Source: Stenotrophomonas rhizophila
GTDB taxonomy: Bacteria > Pseudomonadota > Gammaproteobacteria > Xanthomonadales > Xanthomonadaceae
Reading direction: 5' to 3'
NCBI RefSeq assembly: GCF_001704155.1
Contig: NZ_CP016294.1
Location: 2,043,501-2,107,500 of the forward strand
DNA: 64,000 nt
The notes under the pieces were generated by a model. That model was given only the letters and a program-made list of their open reading frames with translations. It did not search any database and was not told where the DNA came from. This document shows, piece after piece, positions 47,777-56,213 of the stretch (positions within the stretch are counted from its first letter, which is position 1; each line of letters starts with the position of its first letter). Position numbers and translations under genes: made by a program.

Positions 47777-49917
47777 TCCAGGAAATGCCCGCCCTGCGAG
47801 GCTTTGTGGTCCTGTGACACCACCATCCGTGGGCGTGGCAGGTCGTGGAGCTGCAGGAAGCGCTCGGCGTCGACCGGGCGGCCGAGCAGGTAGCCCTGCA
47901 GGAAGTCGCAGCCCAGCCGCTCCAGGTAGGAACGCTGGCCGGCGGTTTCCACGCCTTCGGCCACGATGTCCATGTCCAGCGCATGCCCCAGCGCCACGAT
48001 GGCCGAGACGATTACCACGTCTTCGGAGCTGTTTTCCAGGTCGCGCACGAAGGCGTGGTCGATCTTGATCTCGGTGGCCGGCAGGCGTTTGAGATACAGC
48101 AGGCTGGAATAGCCGGTGCCGAAATCGTCGATGGAAATGCCCACACCCAGCCGCGCCAGGGCCTGCAGCAGGCGCAGGCTGGTCTCGGTGTCGCGCATCA
48201 CCGCGCTTTCGGTTATCTCCAGGACCAGCCGGCGCGGTTCCACCCGGTGCAGTTTCAGCGCGTCGCTGATCTCGCCGAGCAGGTTCGGGGAGCCGAACTG
48301 GATTGGCGACAGGTTCACCGATACCGACCAGCTGTCGTGGCCGGCGTCATGCCAGCGGCGCAGCTGGCGGCACGCTTCGTTGAGCACCCAGCGCCCGATC
48401 TCGTGGATGACCCCGCTGCGTTCGGCCAGGCGGATGAAACGATCCGGTGGAATCAGGCCATGCTCGGGGTGGTTCCAGCGGACCAGGGCCTCGGCGCCAC
48501 AGACCTGGTGGGTGCTGACCCGCACCTTGGGCTGGTAGTGCAGGAACAGCTGGTTGGCCTGGATCGCGCGGCGCAGGTCGGCCAGCAGCCGGAATTGCTG
48601 TTCGGCGCTGTCGCTCATCCACTCGGCGAACACCACGAAGGCGTTGCGTCCGGCCTCCTTGGCCTGGTACATCGCCGCGTCGGCATACCCCATCAACTGG
48701 CGTTCGGTGGTGGCGTGGTCGGGGCAGATGGCAATGCCGATGCTGGCGGTGACCTGCAGCTCATGCCCGGGCACCAGGTTGCCGGTGCCCACGGCCTGGA
48801 TGATGCGGCCGGCCAGGCTGGACACGTCCTCGTCGTTGTCGATGCCGACCACCAGCACGAACTCGTCGCCGCCCAGGCGGGCCATCACGTCGGCGGCACG
48901 CAGCAGCTGGCGGGTGCGCGTGGCCACCGCGACCAGCAGGGCGTCGCCGGTCTGGTGACCGTAGGCGTCGTTGACCTGTTTGAAGCCATCCAGGTCCATG
49001 AACATCACCGCAAAACGCCCTCCACGTTGTTCGGCATCCACCAGGGCCTGTTCAATGCGCTGCTGCAGCAGCAGGCGATTGGGCAGGTGGGTCAGCGGAT
49101 CGTGCAGGGCGGCCTGGCTGAGCTCGGCATGCGCATCGTCCAGCGACGTGCGCAGGTGCAGGTTGCGCAACCGCAGCAGCTGCGCCTGCTGCCGCTGGTC
49201 CAGCCAGGACACCAGCAGCACCACGGCCAGGATGCCGATGGTGAGCACCATCACCAGCGCCCCCAGCCACTGGGTCTGCAGGCCGGTGCCGGCGGCGGCG
49301 CCGCACACGCTGTCAGCGGGGAACCGTGCCGCGGCCATGCCGGTGTAGTGCATGCCGACGATCGCCGCGCCCAGCACCACCGCCGGCGCCAGGCGATGCT
49401 GCAGCCGGGTGTCGTTGTGGCGCAGGCGGAAGGCGACGTACAGCGCGACCCACGACGCCGCGACTGCAATGATGAGAGAGAGGGTGAACCAGCCCGGGTG
49501 GTATTCGATGCCCGGGCGCATGAGCATGGCCGCCATGCCCAGGTAATGCATGCTGGCGATGCCGCTGCCCATCAGCAACGCACCCAGTGCCAGGCGCGAA
49601 TGCGGCAGCGTGGCGCGTGAGACCAGCCAGAGCGCGAAGATCGAAGAGGCGATCGCCGCCAGTAACGATACCGCGGTCAGTTCAAGGTCGTACCCCAATG
49701 GGATGGGCAGCTTGAAGGCCAGCATGCCGATGAAGTGCATGGACCAGATTCCCAGGCCCATGGCGCACCCACCGCCCAGCAGCCACAGCACGCTGATCCT
49801 TGGCGAAGGCGCGGTGGTGACCCGATTGGCCATGTCCAGCGCGGTGAAGGACGCCATGATGGCAACCAGCAGCGAAACTACGACCAACCATGGGGTGTAA
49901 CTGCCGACGAGCATCAT
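47773..49917 (-). CDS. MHYT-GGDEF-EAL membrane c-di-GMP enzyme
   Basis: This 714-residue protein has an N-terminal seven-TM MHYT sensor with three motif copies (SMHFIGM, SMHYLGM, GMHYTGM), thought to bind metal for sensing oxygen, CO or NO. A GGDEF domain follows with an intact active site (ARLGGDEFVLVV), then an EAL domain with intact EAL (GAEALVRWNHP), DDFGTGYSS and the catalytic EGVET. Either synthesis or breakdown of c-di-GMP is possible. The start at 49917 was chosen because GGGAG precedes it. It lies after fliR and could feed YcgR and FleQ. Its stop overlaps the transporter stop. Confidence 0.92.
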   Translation of the reverse strand: MMLVGSYTPWLVVVSLLVAIMASFTALDMANRVTTAPSPRISVLWLLGGGCAMGLGIWSMHFIGMLAFKLPIPLGYDLELTAVSLLAAIASSIFALWLVSRATLPHSRLALGALLMGSGIASMHYLGMAAMLMRPGIEYHPGWFTLSLIIAVAASWVALYVAFRLRHNDTRLQHRLAPAVVLGAAIVGMHYTGMAAARFPADSVCGAAAGTGLQTQWLGALVMVLTIGILAVVLLVSWLDQRQQAQLLRLRNLHLRTSLDDAHAELSQAALHDPLTHLPNRLLLQQRIEQALVDAEQRGGRFAVMFMDLDGFKQVNDAYGHQTGDALLVAVATRTRQLLRAADVMARLGGDEFVLVVGIDNDEDVSSLAGRIIQAVGTGNLVPGHELQVTASIGIAICPDHATTERQLMGYADAAMYQAKEAGRNAFVVFAEWMSDSAEQQFRLLADLRRAIQANQLFLHYQPKVRVSTHQVCGAEALVRWNHPEHGLIPPDRFIRLAERSGVIHEIGRWVLNEACRQLRRWHDAGHDSWSVSVNLSPIQFGSPNLLGEISDALKLHRVEPRRLVLEITESAVMRDTETSLRLLQALARLGVGISIDDFGTGYSSLLYLKRLPATEIKIDHAFVRDLENSSEDVVIVSAIVALGHALDMDIVAEGVETAGQRSYLERLGCDFLQGYLLGRPVDAERFLQLHDLPRPRMVVSQDHKASQGGHFLD

Positions 49918-50122
49918 GACTCTCCCTGGCGTACACAGCTGCAATCTAAAAAGACTGGACCGCGCTTCTGCGCGGACTGCTCAGGCACGTTTCCCCCTGC
50001 CGTAATGCATGTTAACGACACAGGAGGGGGCGAAAGCAAGCGCAAATCCGGCCAAATTTCATGCAGCCATCACGCGACCGTCACCTGTTTTACATACGGG
50101 CGCGTACGCGACTGGGCCGGCG

Positions 50123-50914
50123 CTAGCGGGTGAGGCCGTCGGCGGTCTGGAACGCGGCGTCGAACAGGCGTTGCACCGGGGGGCCCATTTCACCGGCAAG
50201 CACGGTCAGCAGGAACAGGCCCAGCAACAGGGCGACCGGCAGGCCCAGCTGGATCGGGTTGAGCGCGGGTGCGGCACGCGCCAGCACGCCGAAGGCCAGG
50301 TTCACCGCCAACATGGCGACCGTGATCGGCAGTGACAGCGTCAACGCGCCGCGCAGCACCTGCAGCAGGAACGTGGGCGCGGTGCTGATGAACGCATCGA
50401 GGTCGGGCAGCGATGCGCCGATCGGCACTGCCTTGTAGCTGTCCATCACCAGTGAGATCAACGCGAGATGCCCGTTGGCGGCAAAGAACAGCAGGCCGAA
50501 CAGAAGATAGAACCACTGACCGATCACGCCCGAGGTGCCGCCGCGCATCGGATCGCTCATCTGCGCGAAGGCCAGGCCGGTGCCCTGCGAAACCAGTTCG
50601 CCGGCCATGGCCCCGGCTTCGAACACCAGCCGCAGCAGGAAGCCGATGGAGATGCCGATGGCCAGTTCGCGCGCGATGCTGAGTACGGTGGCCGCGTCAA
50701 AACCGGTCCAGGCCGGGACGGGCGGCAGCATCGGCGACAGCGCGATGGCCAGTGCGCCGGACAGCATCACGCGCACCCGTGCCGGCACCGCGCGGCTGCC
50801 GACCAGCGGCATGGCCATGATCATGGCGCCGATGCGCAGCATGGTCCACAGCACGGTGCCGATCATGCCGAAGGCGTTGAGCCCGTCGGCGGCCATCTGG
50901 GTTGCCGAATCCAT
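50123..50914 (-). CDS. fliR: FliR, flagellar export gate protein
   Basis: This 263-residue multi-spanning component of the FliPQR export channel has typical segments (WTMLRIGAMIMAMPLVG, RLVFEAGAMAGELVSQGTGLAFA, LPITVAMLAVNLAFGVLAR). It is the last gene of the fliL-R operon, 7 bases after fliQ. A weak ribosome-binding site fits translation coupled to fliQ. Confidence 0.96.
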   Translation of the reverse strand: MDSATQMAADGLNAFGMIGTVLWTMLRIGAMIMAMPLVGSRAVPARVRVMLSGALAIALSPMLPPVPAWTGFDAATVLSIARELAIGISIGFLLRLVFEAGAMAGELVSQGTGLAFAQMSDPMRGGTSGVIGQWFYLLFGLLFFAANGHLALISLVMDSYKAVPIGASLPDLDAFISTAPTFLLQVLRGALTLSLPITVAMLAVNLAFGVLARAAPALNPIQLGLPVALLLGLFLLTVLAGEMGPPVQRLFDAAFQTADGLTR

Positions 50915-50921
50915 CGCGGGG

Positions 50922-51191
50922 CTATCCGATCAGGTGCGGTATGCGCTGGAACAGCAGCGTGGTGTATTCGACCAGGTGGCCGATCAGCAGGCTGCCTAGC
51001 GCGAACAACACGGCGGTGAGCGCGGCGGCCTTGGCCACGAAGGCGATGGTGGGTTCGTTGAGCTGGGTGGCGGCCTGCACCACGCCGACCACCACGCCGA
51101 CGATCAGGACGGTCAACAGCAGCGGGCCGGCTACCCACAGCACGGTGATCAGGCCGCCGCGCAGTTCGGTCAGGGCAAGTTCGGGTGTCAT
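50922..51191 (-). CDS. fliQ: FliQ, flagellar export gate protein
   Basis: This 89-residue protein with two TM helices (LLLTVLIVGVVVGVVQAATQ and ALTAVLFALGSLLIGHLVEY) is part of the FliPQR channel. The start at 51191 (MTPELAL) gives the family length; an upstream in-frame ATG would add 11 atypical residues. It lies 7 bases after fliP. Confidence 0.96.
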   Translation of the reverse strand: MTPELALTELRGGLITVLWVAGPLLLTVLIVGVVVGVVQAATQLNEPTIAFVAKAAALTAVLFALGSLLIGHLVEYTTLLFQRIPHLIG

Positions 51192-51198
51192 GGCGACC

Positions 51199-51987
51199 TC
51201 AGACGGCGTTGAAGCTGGCGGCAAGGGTGCCGACCACCAGCACCCAGCCGTCGACCAGCACGAACAGCAGGATCTTGAAGGGCGCCGAGACCAGCATCGG
51301 CGAGAGCATCATCATGCCCATCGACATCAGCACGCTGGCCACGACCAGGTCGATGATCACGAACGGGATGAAGATCAGGAAGCCGATTTCAAAGGCGGTT
51401 TTCAGTTCGCTGGTGACGAACGAGGCAACCAGCACCGGGAACGGAATGGCATCGGGGCTGGCGTAAGTGCCATGCCCGGCCATGCCGGCGAAGGTCATCA
51501 GGTCGGTTTCGCGGATCTGGGCCAGCATGAAGGCGCGCAGCGGCTGGGTGGTGAGGGTCCAGGCGGTCTGGAAGTCGATCTCGCCATTGAGGTAGGGCGC
51601 CATGCCGCTGCCCCAGGCTTTCTGCCATACCGGCAGCATCACCATGGCGGTCAGGAACAGGGCCAGGCCGAGCAGCACCTGGTTGGACGGGGTCTGGCCG
51701 GTGCCCAGTGCCTGGCGCAGCAGGCCCAGCACGATGATGATGCGGGTGAAGGCGGTGAGCACCAGCAGCATCGACGGGATCAGGGTGATCGCGGTCATCA
51801 GCAGCAGGGTCTGCAGCGGCAGGCTGACCGGGGCGCCACCGATCTTGCCGACATTCACGTCGGGCAGGTTGGGCACGGCGGGCGCGCCGGGCGCGGCCAT
51901 GGCCAGCGCGGGCAACGCGCACAGCAGCAGGGTCAGCAGCAACGGCAGGTAACGGGTCCAGGATGCACGGGGGCCACGCATGATCAT
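51199..51987 (-). CDS. fliP: FliP, flagellar export gate protein
   Basis: This 262-residue export-gate protein has an N-terminal signal sequence (YLPLLLTLLLCALPALAMAA), a periplasmic part (TDLMTFAGMA, TSELKTAFEIGF) and conserved TM helices including FTRIIIVLGLLRQALGTGQ. It forms the FliPQR pore. It overlaps the fliO stop by 4 bases. Confidence 0.97.
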   Translation of the reverse strand: MIMRGPRASWTRYLPLLLTLLLCALPALAMAAPGAPAVPNLPDVNVGKIGGAPVSLPLQTLLLMTAITLIPSMLLVLTAFTRIIIVLGLLRQALGTGQTPSNQVLLGLALFLTAMVMLPVWQKAWGSGMAPYLNGEIDFQTAWTLTTQPLRAFMLAQIRETDLMTFAGMAGHGTYASPDAIPFPVLVASFVTSELKTAFEIGFLIFIPFVIIDLVVASVLMSMGMMMLSPMLVSAPFKILLFVLVDGWVLVVGTLAASFNAV

Positions 51988-52385
51988 TTTTCCTTGCGCA
52001 GCCGCTGTTGCAGCAGCTGGGCGAAATTCGGCAGGTTCTTGAAATCCGGCAGGCGCGCCGGTTCCGGGGTGGGCAGCGGTTCGGGCAGGCGGTGCAGGGT
52101 GTTGATGCCGCCGGCGGTGACGCCGAGCAGCAGCTGTTCGCCGTTGATATCGACGACGACGACGCGTTCCTTGGCACCCACGTTGAGGCTGGCCACCACG
52201 CGCAGGCCGTCGGCGGGCTTGAAGCCGCTGCCGGGCATGCGCTTGAGCACCCAGCCCAGGCCGACGATCAGCGCCAGCACGGCCAGCAGTGCGAGCACGG
52301 CGCCGAACATGCTGGGTGCCGCGGCAGCGTGCTGGCCGACCTTGGCCGCCGGTGCACCGGCGGCAATGAGTGCCAGGGAAATCAA
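51984..52385 (-). CDS. fliO: FliO, flagellar export assembly protein
   Basis: This 133-residue protein has one TM helix (MFGAVLALLAVLALIVGLGW) and a cytoplasmic beta domain (LRVVASLNVGAKERVVVVDI, GEQLLLGVTAGGINTLHRL). FliO helps assemble FliP. It overlaps fliN and fliP by 4 bases each. Confidence 0.93.
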   Translation of the reverse strand: MISLALIAAGAPAAKVGQHAAAAPSMFGAVLALLAVLALIVGLGWVLKRMPGSGFKPADGLRVVASLNVGAKERVVVVDINGEQLLLGVTAGGINTLHRLPEPLPTPEPARLPDFKNLPNFAQLLQQRLRKEK

Positions 52386-52723
52386 CGCAGTCTCCGGATC
52401 CGTTCGCTGGGGCTGACCACGTCGGTCAGGCGCACGCCGAAGCGGTCGTTGATGACCACGACTTCGCCGTGGGCGATGAGGGTGCCGTTGACGAACACGT
52501 CGAGTGATTCGCCGGCGCCGCGTTCCAGTTCGACCACCGAGCCCTGGTTGAGCTGCAGCAGGTTGCGGATGGGCAGGCGGGCGCGGCCGACTTCCAGCGA
52601 CAGGGTGACCGGTACGTCGAGGATCACGTCGAGGTTCAGATCCGGGCCGCCGCTGGTCTCGTCGGACTGCAGGGTGGTGAACTGCGCCGGTGCCGGTTCG
52701 TTGGTTTCGATGTCGTCGTTCAT
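52382..52723 (-). CDS. fliN: FliN, flagellar switch protein
   Basis: This 113-residue C-ring subunit has the SpoA/FliN domain (LDVILDVPVTLSLEVGRARL, LLQLNQGSVVELERGAGESL, then VNGTLIAHGEVVVINDRFGV). It works with FliM in direction switching and export. The start at 52723 overlaps the fliM stop by 4 bases; upstream in-frame sequence is Arg-rich and lies inside fliM. Confidence 0.97.
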   Translation of the reverse strand: MNDDIETNEPAPAQFTTLQSDETSGGPDLNLDVILDVPVTLSLEVGRARLPIRNLLQLNQGSVVELERGAGESLDVFVNGTLIAHGEVVVINDRFGVRLTDVVSPSERIRRLR

Positions 52724-53727
52724 TGCGGGTCTTCCTGGATAACGGGAGCGCGCGGGCGGGTGCCCGGGGGATGGGTAGCGGTGATCTTCACGGCGTTCAT
52801 GCCGTTGGCGACGCCGAACTGGCCGGTGAACACGGGAATGTTCTCCACGCACAGCGGCACGTGGGGAGGCAGGTCGATGGGCAGGATGTCGCCGATCTTG
52901 AGCTGGGTGAGGTCACGCAGGCTCATGCGTTTGGTGGCGAGCACGCTGGAGAGGGTGACTTCGGCGATGTTGAGCTGTTCGCGCAGCATGGTGCCCCAGC
53001 TTTCGTCGCGGTCGTTGCGGTCGCTCTGGATGCCGGCGTCGAGCAGTTCGCGGATCGGTTCGAGCATCGAGTACGGCAACGTGACGTGGATGTCGCCGCC
53101 ACCGCCGTCGAGTTCGACATGCAGGCGGCAGACCACGACGTATTCGCGGGGGGTGACGATGTTGGCGAAGTGGGGGTTGATTTCGGAGTTGATGTATTCG
53201 AGTTCGACATCCATCACCGGGGCCCAGGCTTCGCGCAGGTCGGCGAAGGTCTGCTTGAGCAGGAGGTGGATGACGCGCATTTCGGTGGCGGTGAATTCGC
53301 GGCCTTCGATGCGGGTGGGGTAGCGCCCGTCGCCGCCGAAGAAGTTGTCGACAATGGCGAACACGAGGGTGGGTTCGAAGACGATCAGGCCGGTGCCGCG
53401 CAGGGGCTTGAAGCGGATCAGGTTGAGGTTGGTCGGTACATACAGGGAGTGCATGTAGTCGTTGAACTTGATCAGTTCGATGCCGCGCACGGACAGTTCG
53501 GCGGAGCGGCGGATCAGGTTGAACAGGCCGATGCGCCAGAGGCGGGCGAAGCGCTCGTTGACCATTTCCAGGGTCGGCATGCGCCCCCGGATGATGCGGT
53601 CCTGGCTGGCAAAATCGTAGTTGCGCGCTTCGCCGGGGGCGATGGCGTCGACTTCGGTTTCGACGGCGCCGGAATCGACGCCATGCAGCAGGGCATCGAT
53701 TTCGTCCTGGGAAAGCAGGTCATTCAT
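52720..53727 (-). CDS. fliM: FliM, flagellar switch protein
   Basis: This 335-residue C-ring subunit starts with the CheY-P-binding peptide MNDLLSQDEIDALLHGV. The CheC-like middle domain (GTGLIVFEPTLVFAIVDNFF) and the C-terminal SpoA domain (LRDLTQLKIGDILPIDLP) follow. It receives CheY-P and switches rotation. It lies 9 bases after fliL. Confidence 0.97.
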   Translation of the reverse strand: MNDLLSQDEIDALLHGVDSGAVETEVDAIAPGEARNYDFASQDRIIRGRMPTLEMVNERFARLWRIGLFNLIRRSAELSVRGIELIKFNDYMHSLYVPTNLNLIRFKPLRGTGLIVFEPTLVFAIVDNFFGGDGRYPTRIEGREFTATEMRVIHLLLKQTFADLREAWAPVMDVELEYINSEINPHFANIVTPREYVVVCRLHVELDGGGGDIHVTLPYSMLEPIRELLDAGIQSDRNDRDESWGTMLREQLNIAEVTLSSVLATKRMSLRDLTQLKIGDILPIDLPPHVPLCVENIPVFTGQFGVANGMNAVKITATHPPGTRPRAPVIQEDPQ

Positions 53728-53736
53728 GGGATGCCC

Positions 53737-54270
53737 TTACTGGGTGACGAAGCTGGTGAACAGCAGTTCGTCGACGCCCTTGCTGCCGGTTTCGGCTTTG
53801 AGCAGTTTCTGCACTTCGGCCAGGGAGTCGGCCTGCAGGCGTTCTTTGCCGGCGCGGTCGGCGATCTGGGCCGGTTCGACCTGGGAGAACAGCATGAGCA
53901 GTTTGGCGCGGATGGCGGGGGCGTGAAGCTTGATGGCTTCAAGGGCGGCCGGGTCGCGGGTCATGAGCTGTACTTCGACCTGGAGGTAGCGGGGGCCGTC
54001 GAAGCTGCTGCTGAGGTTGACGACGAACGGGGGTTCGAGGCCGAAGTACTGGGCGGGGGCGGGCACGGCCGATTTGGCGGTGACGGCTTTGGCGGGGGTC
54101 TTCTCGTCGTGGGACTGGGTGAAGTACCACACGCCGCCACCGGCGGCGCCAGCGGCGACGACGGCGATCAGGGCGGTGACGAGGAGGGGGCTGCGCGGCT
54201 TGGCGGCCTTGTCCTTGTCGGTGGATTTCTTGGTTTTGTCAGCGGCTGCGGCCACGAGGGGAAGCTCCAT
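53737..54270 (-). CDS. fliL: FliL, stator-associated membrane protein
   Basis: This 177-residue protein has a Lys-rich cytoplasmic N-terminus, one TM helix (SPLLVTALIAVVAAGAAGGG) and a periplasmic domain (FVVNLSSSFDGPRYLQVEVQ, LLMLFSQVEPAQIADRAGKE). FliL rings surround the stator and support torque. AGGAAG precedes the ATG at 54270, and a good sigma-54 promoter lies just upstream, so this is the first gene of the fliL-R operon. Confidence 0.94.
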   Translation of the reverse strand: MELPLVAAAADKTKKSTDKDKAAKPRSPLLVTALIAVVAAGAAGGGVWYFTQSHDEKTPAKAVTAKSAVPAPAQYFGLEPPFVVNLSSSFDGPRYLQVEVQLMTRDPAALEAIKLHAPAIRAKLLMLFSQVEPAQIADRAGKERLQADSLAEVQKLLKAETGSKGVDELLFTSFVTQ

Positions 54271-54609
54271 AGGATTGCTTCCTGGCTACATGCAAACGCT
54301 GTGCCGAACCCCGACGGTTTTTCGTTGCCGGGATTTTGACGGGCTTCGAAGGCGCCTTGAGCGTTCTGGAGGAGAAGCCCCCTGAGTCAGGGGGCGGCCG
54401 CGAAGCGGCGGGGGTGTGGGTGCTGATGAGAAGGGGCCCGCGGTTTGCGCAGCAAAGCGTGGGAGCGGCAGCGCGAATGCGATGACGCGTACCTCACACC
54501 CCCGCAAACCGGCCCCGACCCACCTTTGACGGTGTCCCATTGACGGGGGGGAAAACCAATGCAAAACCGGTGCGCTCCCGGGCGCCCGATATTGGCCTGT
54601 CTTTCGGCT
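54271..54609. other. fliK-fliL intergenic region
   Basis: This 339-bp gap contains the fliL sigma-54 promoter, a perfect hairpin GCCCCCT (54377-54383) / AGGGGGC (54389-54395), then GC-rich sequence with no supported gene. A 92-codon open frame on the minus strand is dominated by Pro/Ser/Arg and looks non-coding. The hairpin may end fliK-operon transcription, although no T-run follows. Confidence 0.5.
54291..54306 (-). promoter_or_regulatory. Sigma-54 promoter of the fliL-R operon
   Basis: On the minus strand CGGCAC (54306-54301), five bases, then TTGCA (54295-54291). This equals the -24/-12 consensus TGGCAC-N5-TTGCA at all but the first base. The fliL start is about 20 bases downstream, giving a very short leader that begins near the Shine-Dalgarno sequence. 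Confidence 0.75.
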
Positions 54610-55758
54610 TTACGCGTATGCGTCGACCAACCCGCGCTGGCGCATCAATTGCGATGGGGAAATCGTTGTTTCGATCATTGCCGGATCTCCGTCTCCGGTT
54701 CCGTGGCCTGCCTGGCCGCCGTTTGCCTTGCCATCCTGCGCGGTCTGCTGGTGGCCAACGTCGGCATTGCCCAGCTGGAATCCCTGGTCGTTCAGCATTT
54801 CACGCAGGCGCGGGATGCTGGATTCAAGGGCGTGGCGGACGTCGGCGTGGGCGCTGCTGAAGCTGGCGTGGACCTTGTCGCCGTCCATCTGGAGGCGGAC
54901 TTCGATCTGGCCGAGGTCGTGGGGGGTGACTTTGATGGTGGCGTGGCCGATTTTCTGGTCGGCCAGCCAGCCGATGCGGGCGCTCATGGCGTCGTCGAAG
55001 TCGTCGCCGCCGACGTGCGGGGTGGCGGTGGGGTCGCCCTGGAACGGGGTGCTGGCGGTGGCTGCGGCCTTGAGTTCGGCGGCGGCGTGCAGGGCGTGCA
55101 GGAGCGGGGTGGTGGGGGCGTCGGTGTCGCTGCCGGCGTTGGCGATGGCGTCTTTCAGCAAATCGGGCAGGGCGACGTCTTCAGTGACCTGGGCGTCGGC
55201 CGGCAGGGCGATGGGCGCGGCGCTGCTGGCAGTGGCGGCGGGGGCGACGCCGGGCAGGGCGGGTGCGGGCAGTGCGCTGGCGGGGGTGTTGGGCGTGGTG
55301 GGGAGTGCCGGGTCGGCCTTGGCCAGGGCGGTGTCGGCATTGGCGGCCGGGGCGGCCATGACGGTGACGGCTTCGACGCCGGCCAAGGCCAGGCCGGCGA
55401 GGCCGAGCGGCGGCCATGGGGCGGTGTCGGCGTCGTCGGTGGCGTCGCTGGCGGTCGGCGTGTCGCTGGCGGCAGTCGTGGGAGCGGTGGCCGGGTCGGT
55501 GGCCTCGGCTGGCGCGTCCGCGCCGGGGCGGCCGGGGGCGTCGCCCGTGCTGCTGCCGCCCGCGTCGGCGGTCGTGGGTTTGTCTTTGCTGGCCTTGGCG
55601 GGCGCGTCTTTAGGGCCGCCGTCGGCTTTCAGCAGGGCGTCAAAGTCCCGACGGTCGCTGCCGCCGCTGGCGGTGTTGCGCGCGCTGGGGCTGGTGGGGG
55701 TGGCGCTGCTGCTGGCGGTGGGGCCGGCGCTGCTGCCGAGCAGGCTGGGGGGCATCAC
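54610..55758 (-). CDS. fliK: FliK, hook-length control protein
   Basis: This 382-residue protein has a low-complexity Ala/Asp/Pro/Thr-rich N-terminal two thirds and the conserved C-terminal Flg_hook domain (about residues 265-345: IGHATIKVTPHDLGQIEVRL, VHASFSSAHADVRHALESSI, LREMLNDQGF). It acts as a ruler and triggers FlhB switching. It overlaps the fliJ stop by 4 bases and is the last gene of the fliE-K operon. Confidence 0.92.
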   Translation of the reverse strand: MMPPSLLGSSAGPTASSSATPTSPSARNTASGGSDRRDFDALLKADGGPKDAPAKASKDKPTTADAGGSSTGDAPGRPGADAPAEATDPATAPTTAASDTPTASDATDDADTAPWPPLGLAGLALAGVEAVTVMAAPAANADTALAKADPALPTTPNTPASALPAPALPGVAPAATASSAAPIALPADAQVTEDVALPDLLKDAIANAGSDTDAPTTPLLHALHAAAELKAAATASTPFQGDPTATPHVGGDDFDDAMSARIGWLADQKIGHATIKVTPHDLGQIEVRLQMDGDKVHASFSSAHADVRHALESSIPRLREMLNDQGFQLGNADVGHQQTAQDGKANGGQAGHGTGDGDPAMIETTISPSQLMRQRGLVDAYA

Positions 55759-56210
55759 GGGGTGTCTCCGCTGTCGGTGTCTTCGGCGCGGGCAAGGCGG
55801 CTGCGGCGGGCGCCGAGGTCGTCCATTTCGCGCTGGTCGCGGCGGTCGACCAGGACTTTTTCCTGGGCGCGGTAGCTGGCGGCGAGCTGTTCGAGCACGG
55901 CTTTGTCGCGGCTGGCCAGGATCAGGCGGGCGCGTTCGGCTTCGACCTTTTCACGGTTGCTGTCGACGGTCTGGCGCTGCTGGGCGACGGCGGTGTCGAG
56001 GCGGTCGAGGAAGGCGCGGCGGTTGAGCAGCTGGGCCGGGCTGGTGGCGGCCATCTGTGCGTTCGCGTACTCCTCGGCATAGCGCCGCAGCTCTTCCAGG
56101 CGTGAGAGGTGGGTGTCGAGCACGCGCTGGCGTTCGGCGAGGTCGCGGGCGACTTCGTCTTCGTGGTCCTGGGCCCGCTTGAGCAGGGGATCGATGCGCT
56201 TGGATTGCAT
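55755..56210 (-). CDS. fliJ: FliJ, flagellar export chaperone
   Basis: This 151-residue, almost wholly coiled-coil protein (long Ala/Glu/Arg/Leu heptads from AQDHEDEVARDLAERQRVL to VDRRDQREMDDLGARRS) forms the central stalk of the FliI ATPase. It lies 3 bases after fliI and overlaps fliK by 4. Confidence 0.93.
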   Translation of the reverse strand: MQSKRIDPLLKRAQDHEDEVARDLAERQRVLDTHLSRLEELRRYAEEYANAQMAATSPAQLLNRRAFLDRLDTAVAQQRQTVDSNREKVEAERARLILASRDKAVLEQLAASYRAQEKVLVDRRDQREMDDLGARRSRLARAEDTDSGDTP

Positions 56211-56213
56211 GGG

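Noticed and set aside
46816-47817. 333-codon plus-strand open frame overlapping the EamA transporter
   Set aside because: It is out of frame with the clearly hydrophobic transporter sequence at 46949-47776, and its Arg/Gly-rich product is not membrane-like.
54286-54564. 92-codon minus-strand open frame between fliK and fliL
   Set aside because: It overlaps the fliL sigma-54 promoter and a hairpin. Its Pro/Ser/Arg-rich product has no fold or family signal.
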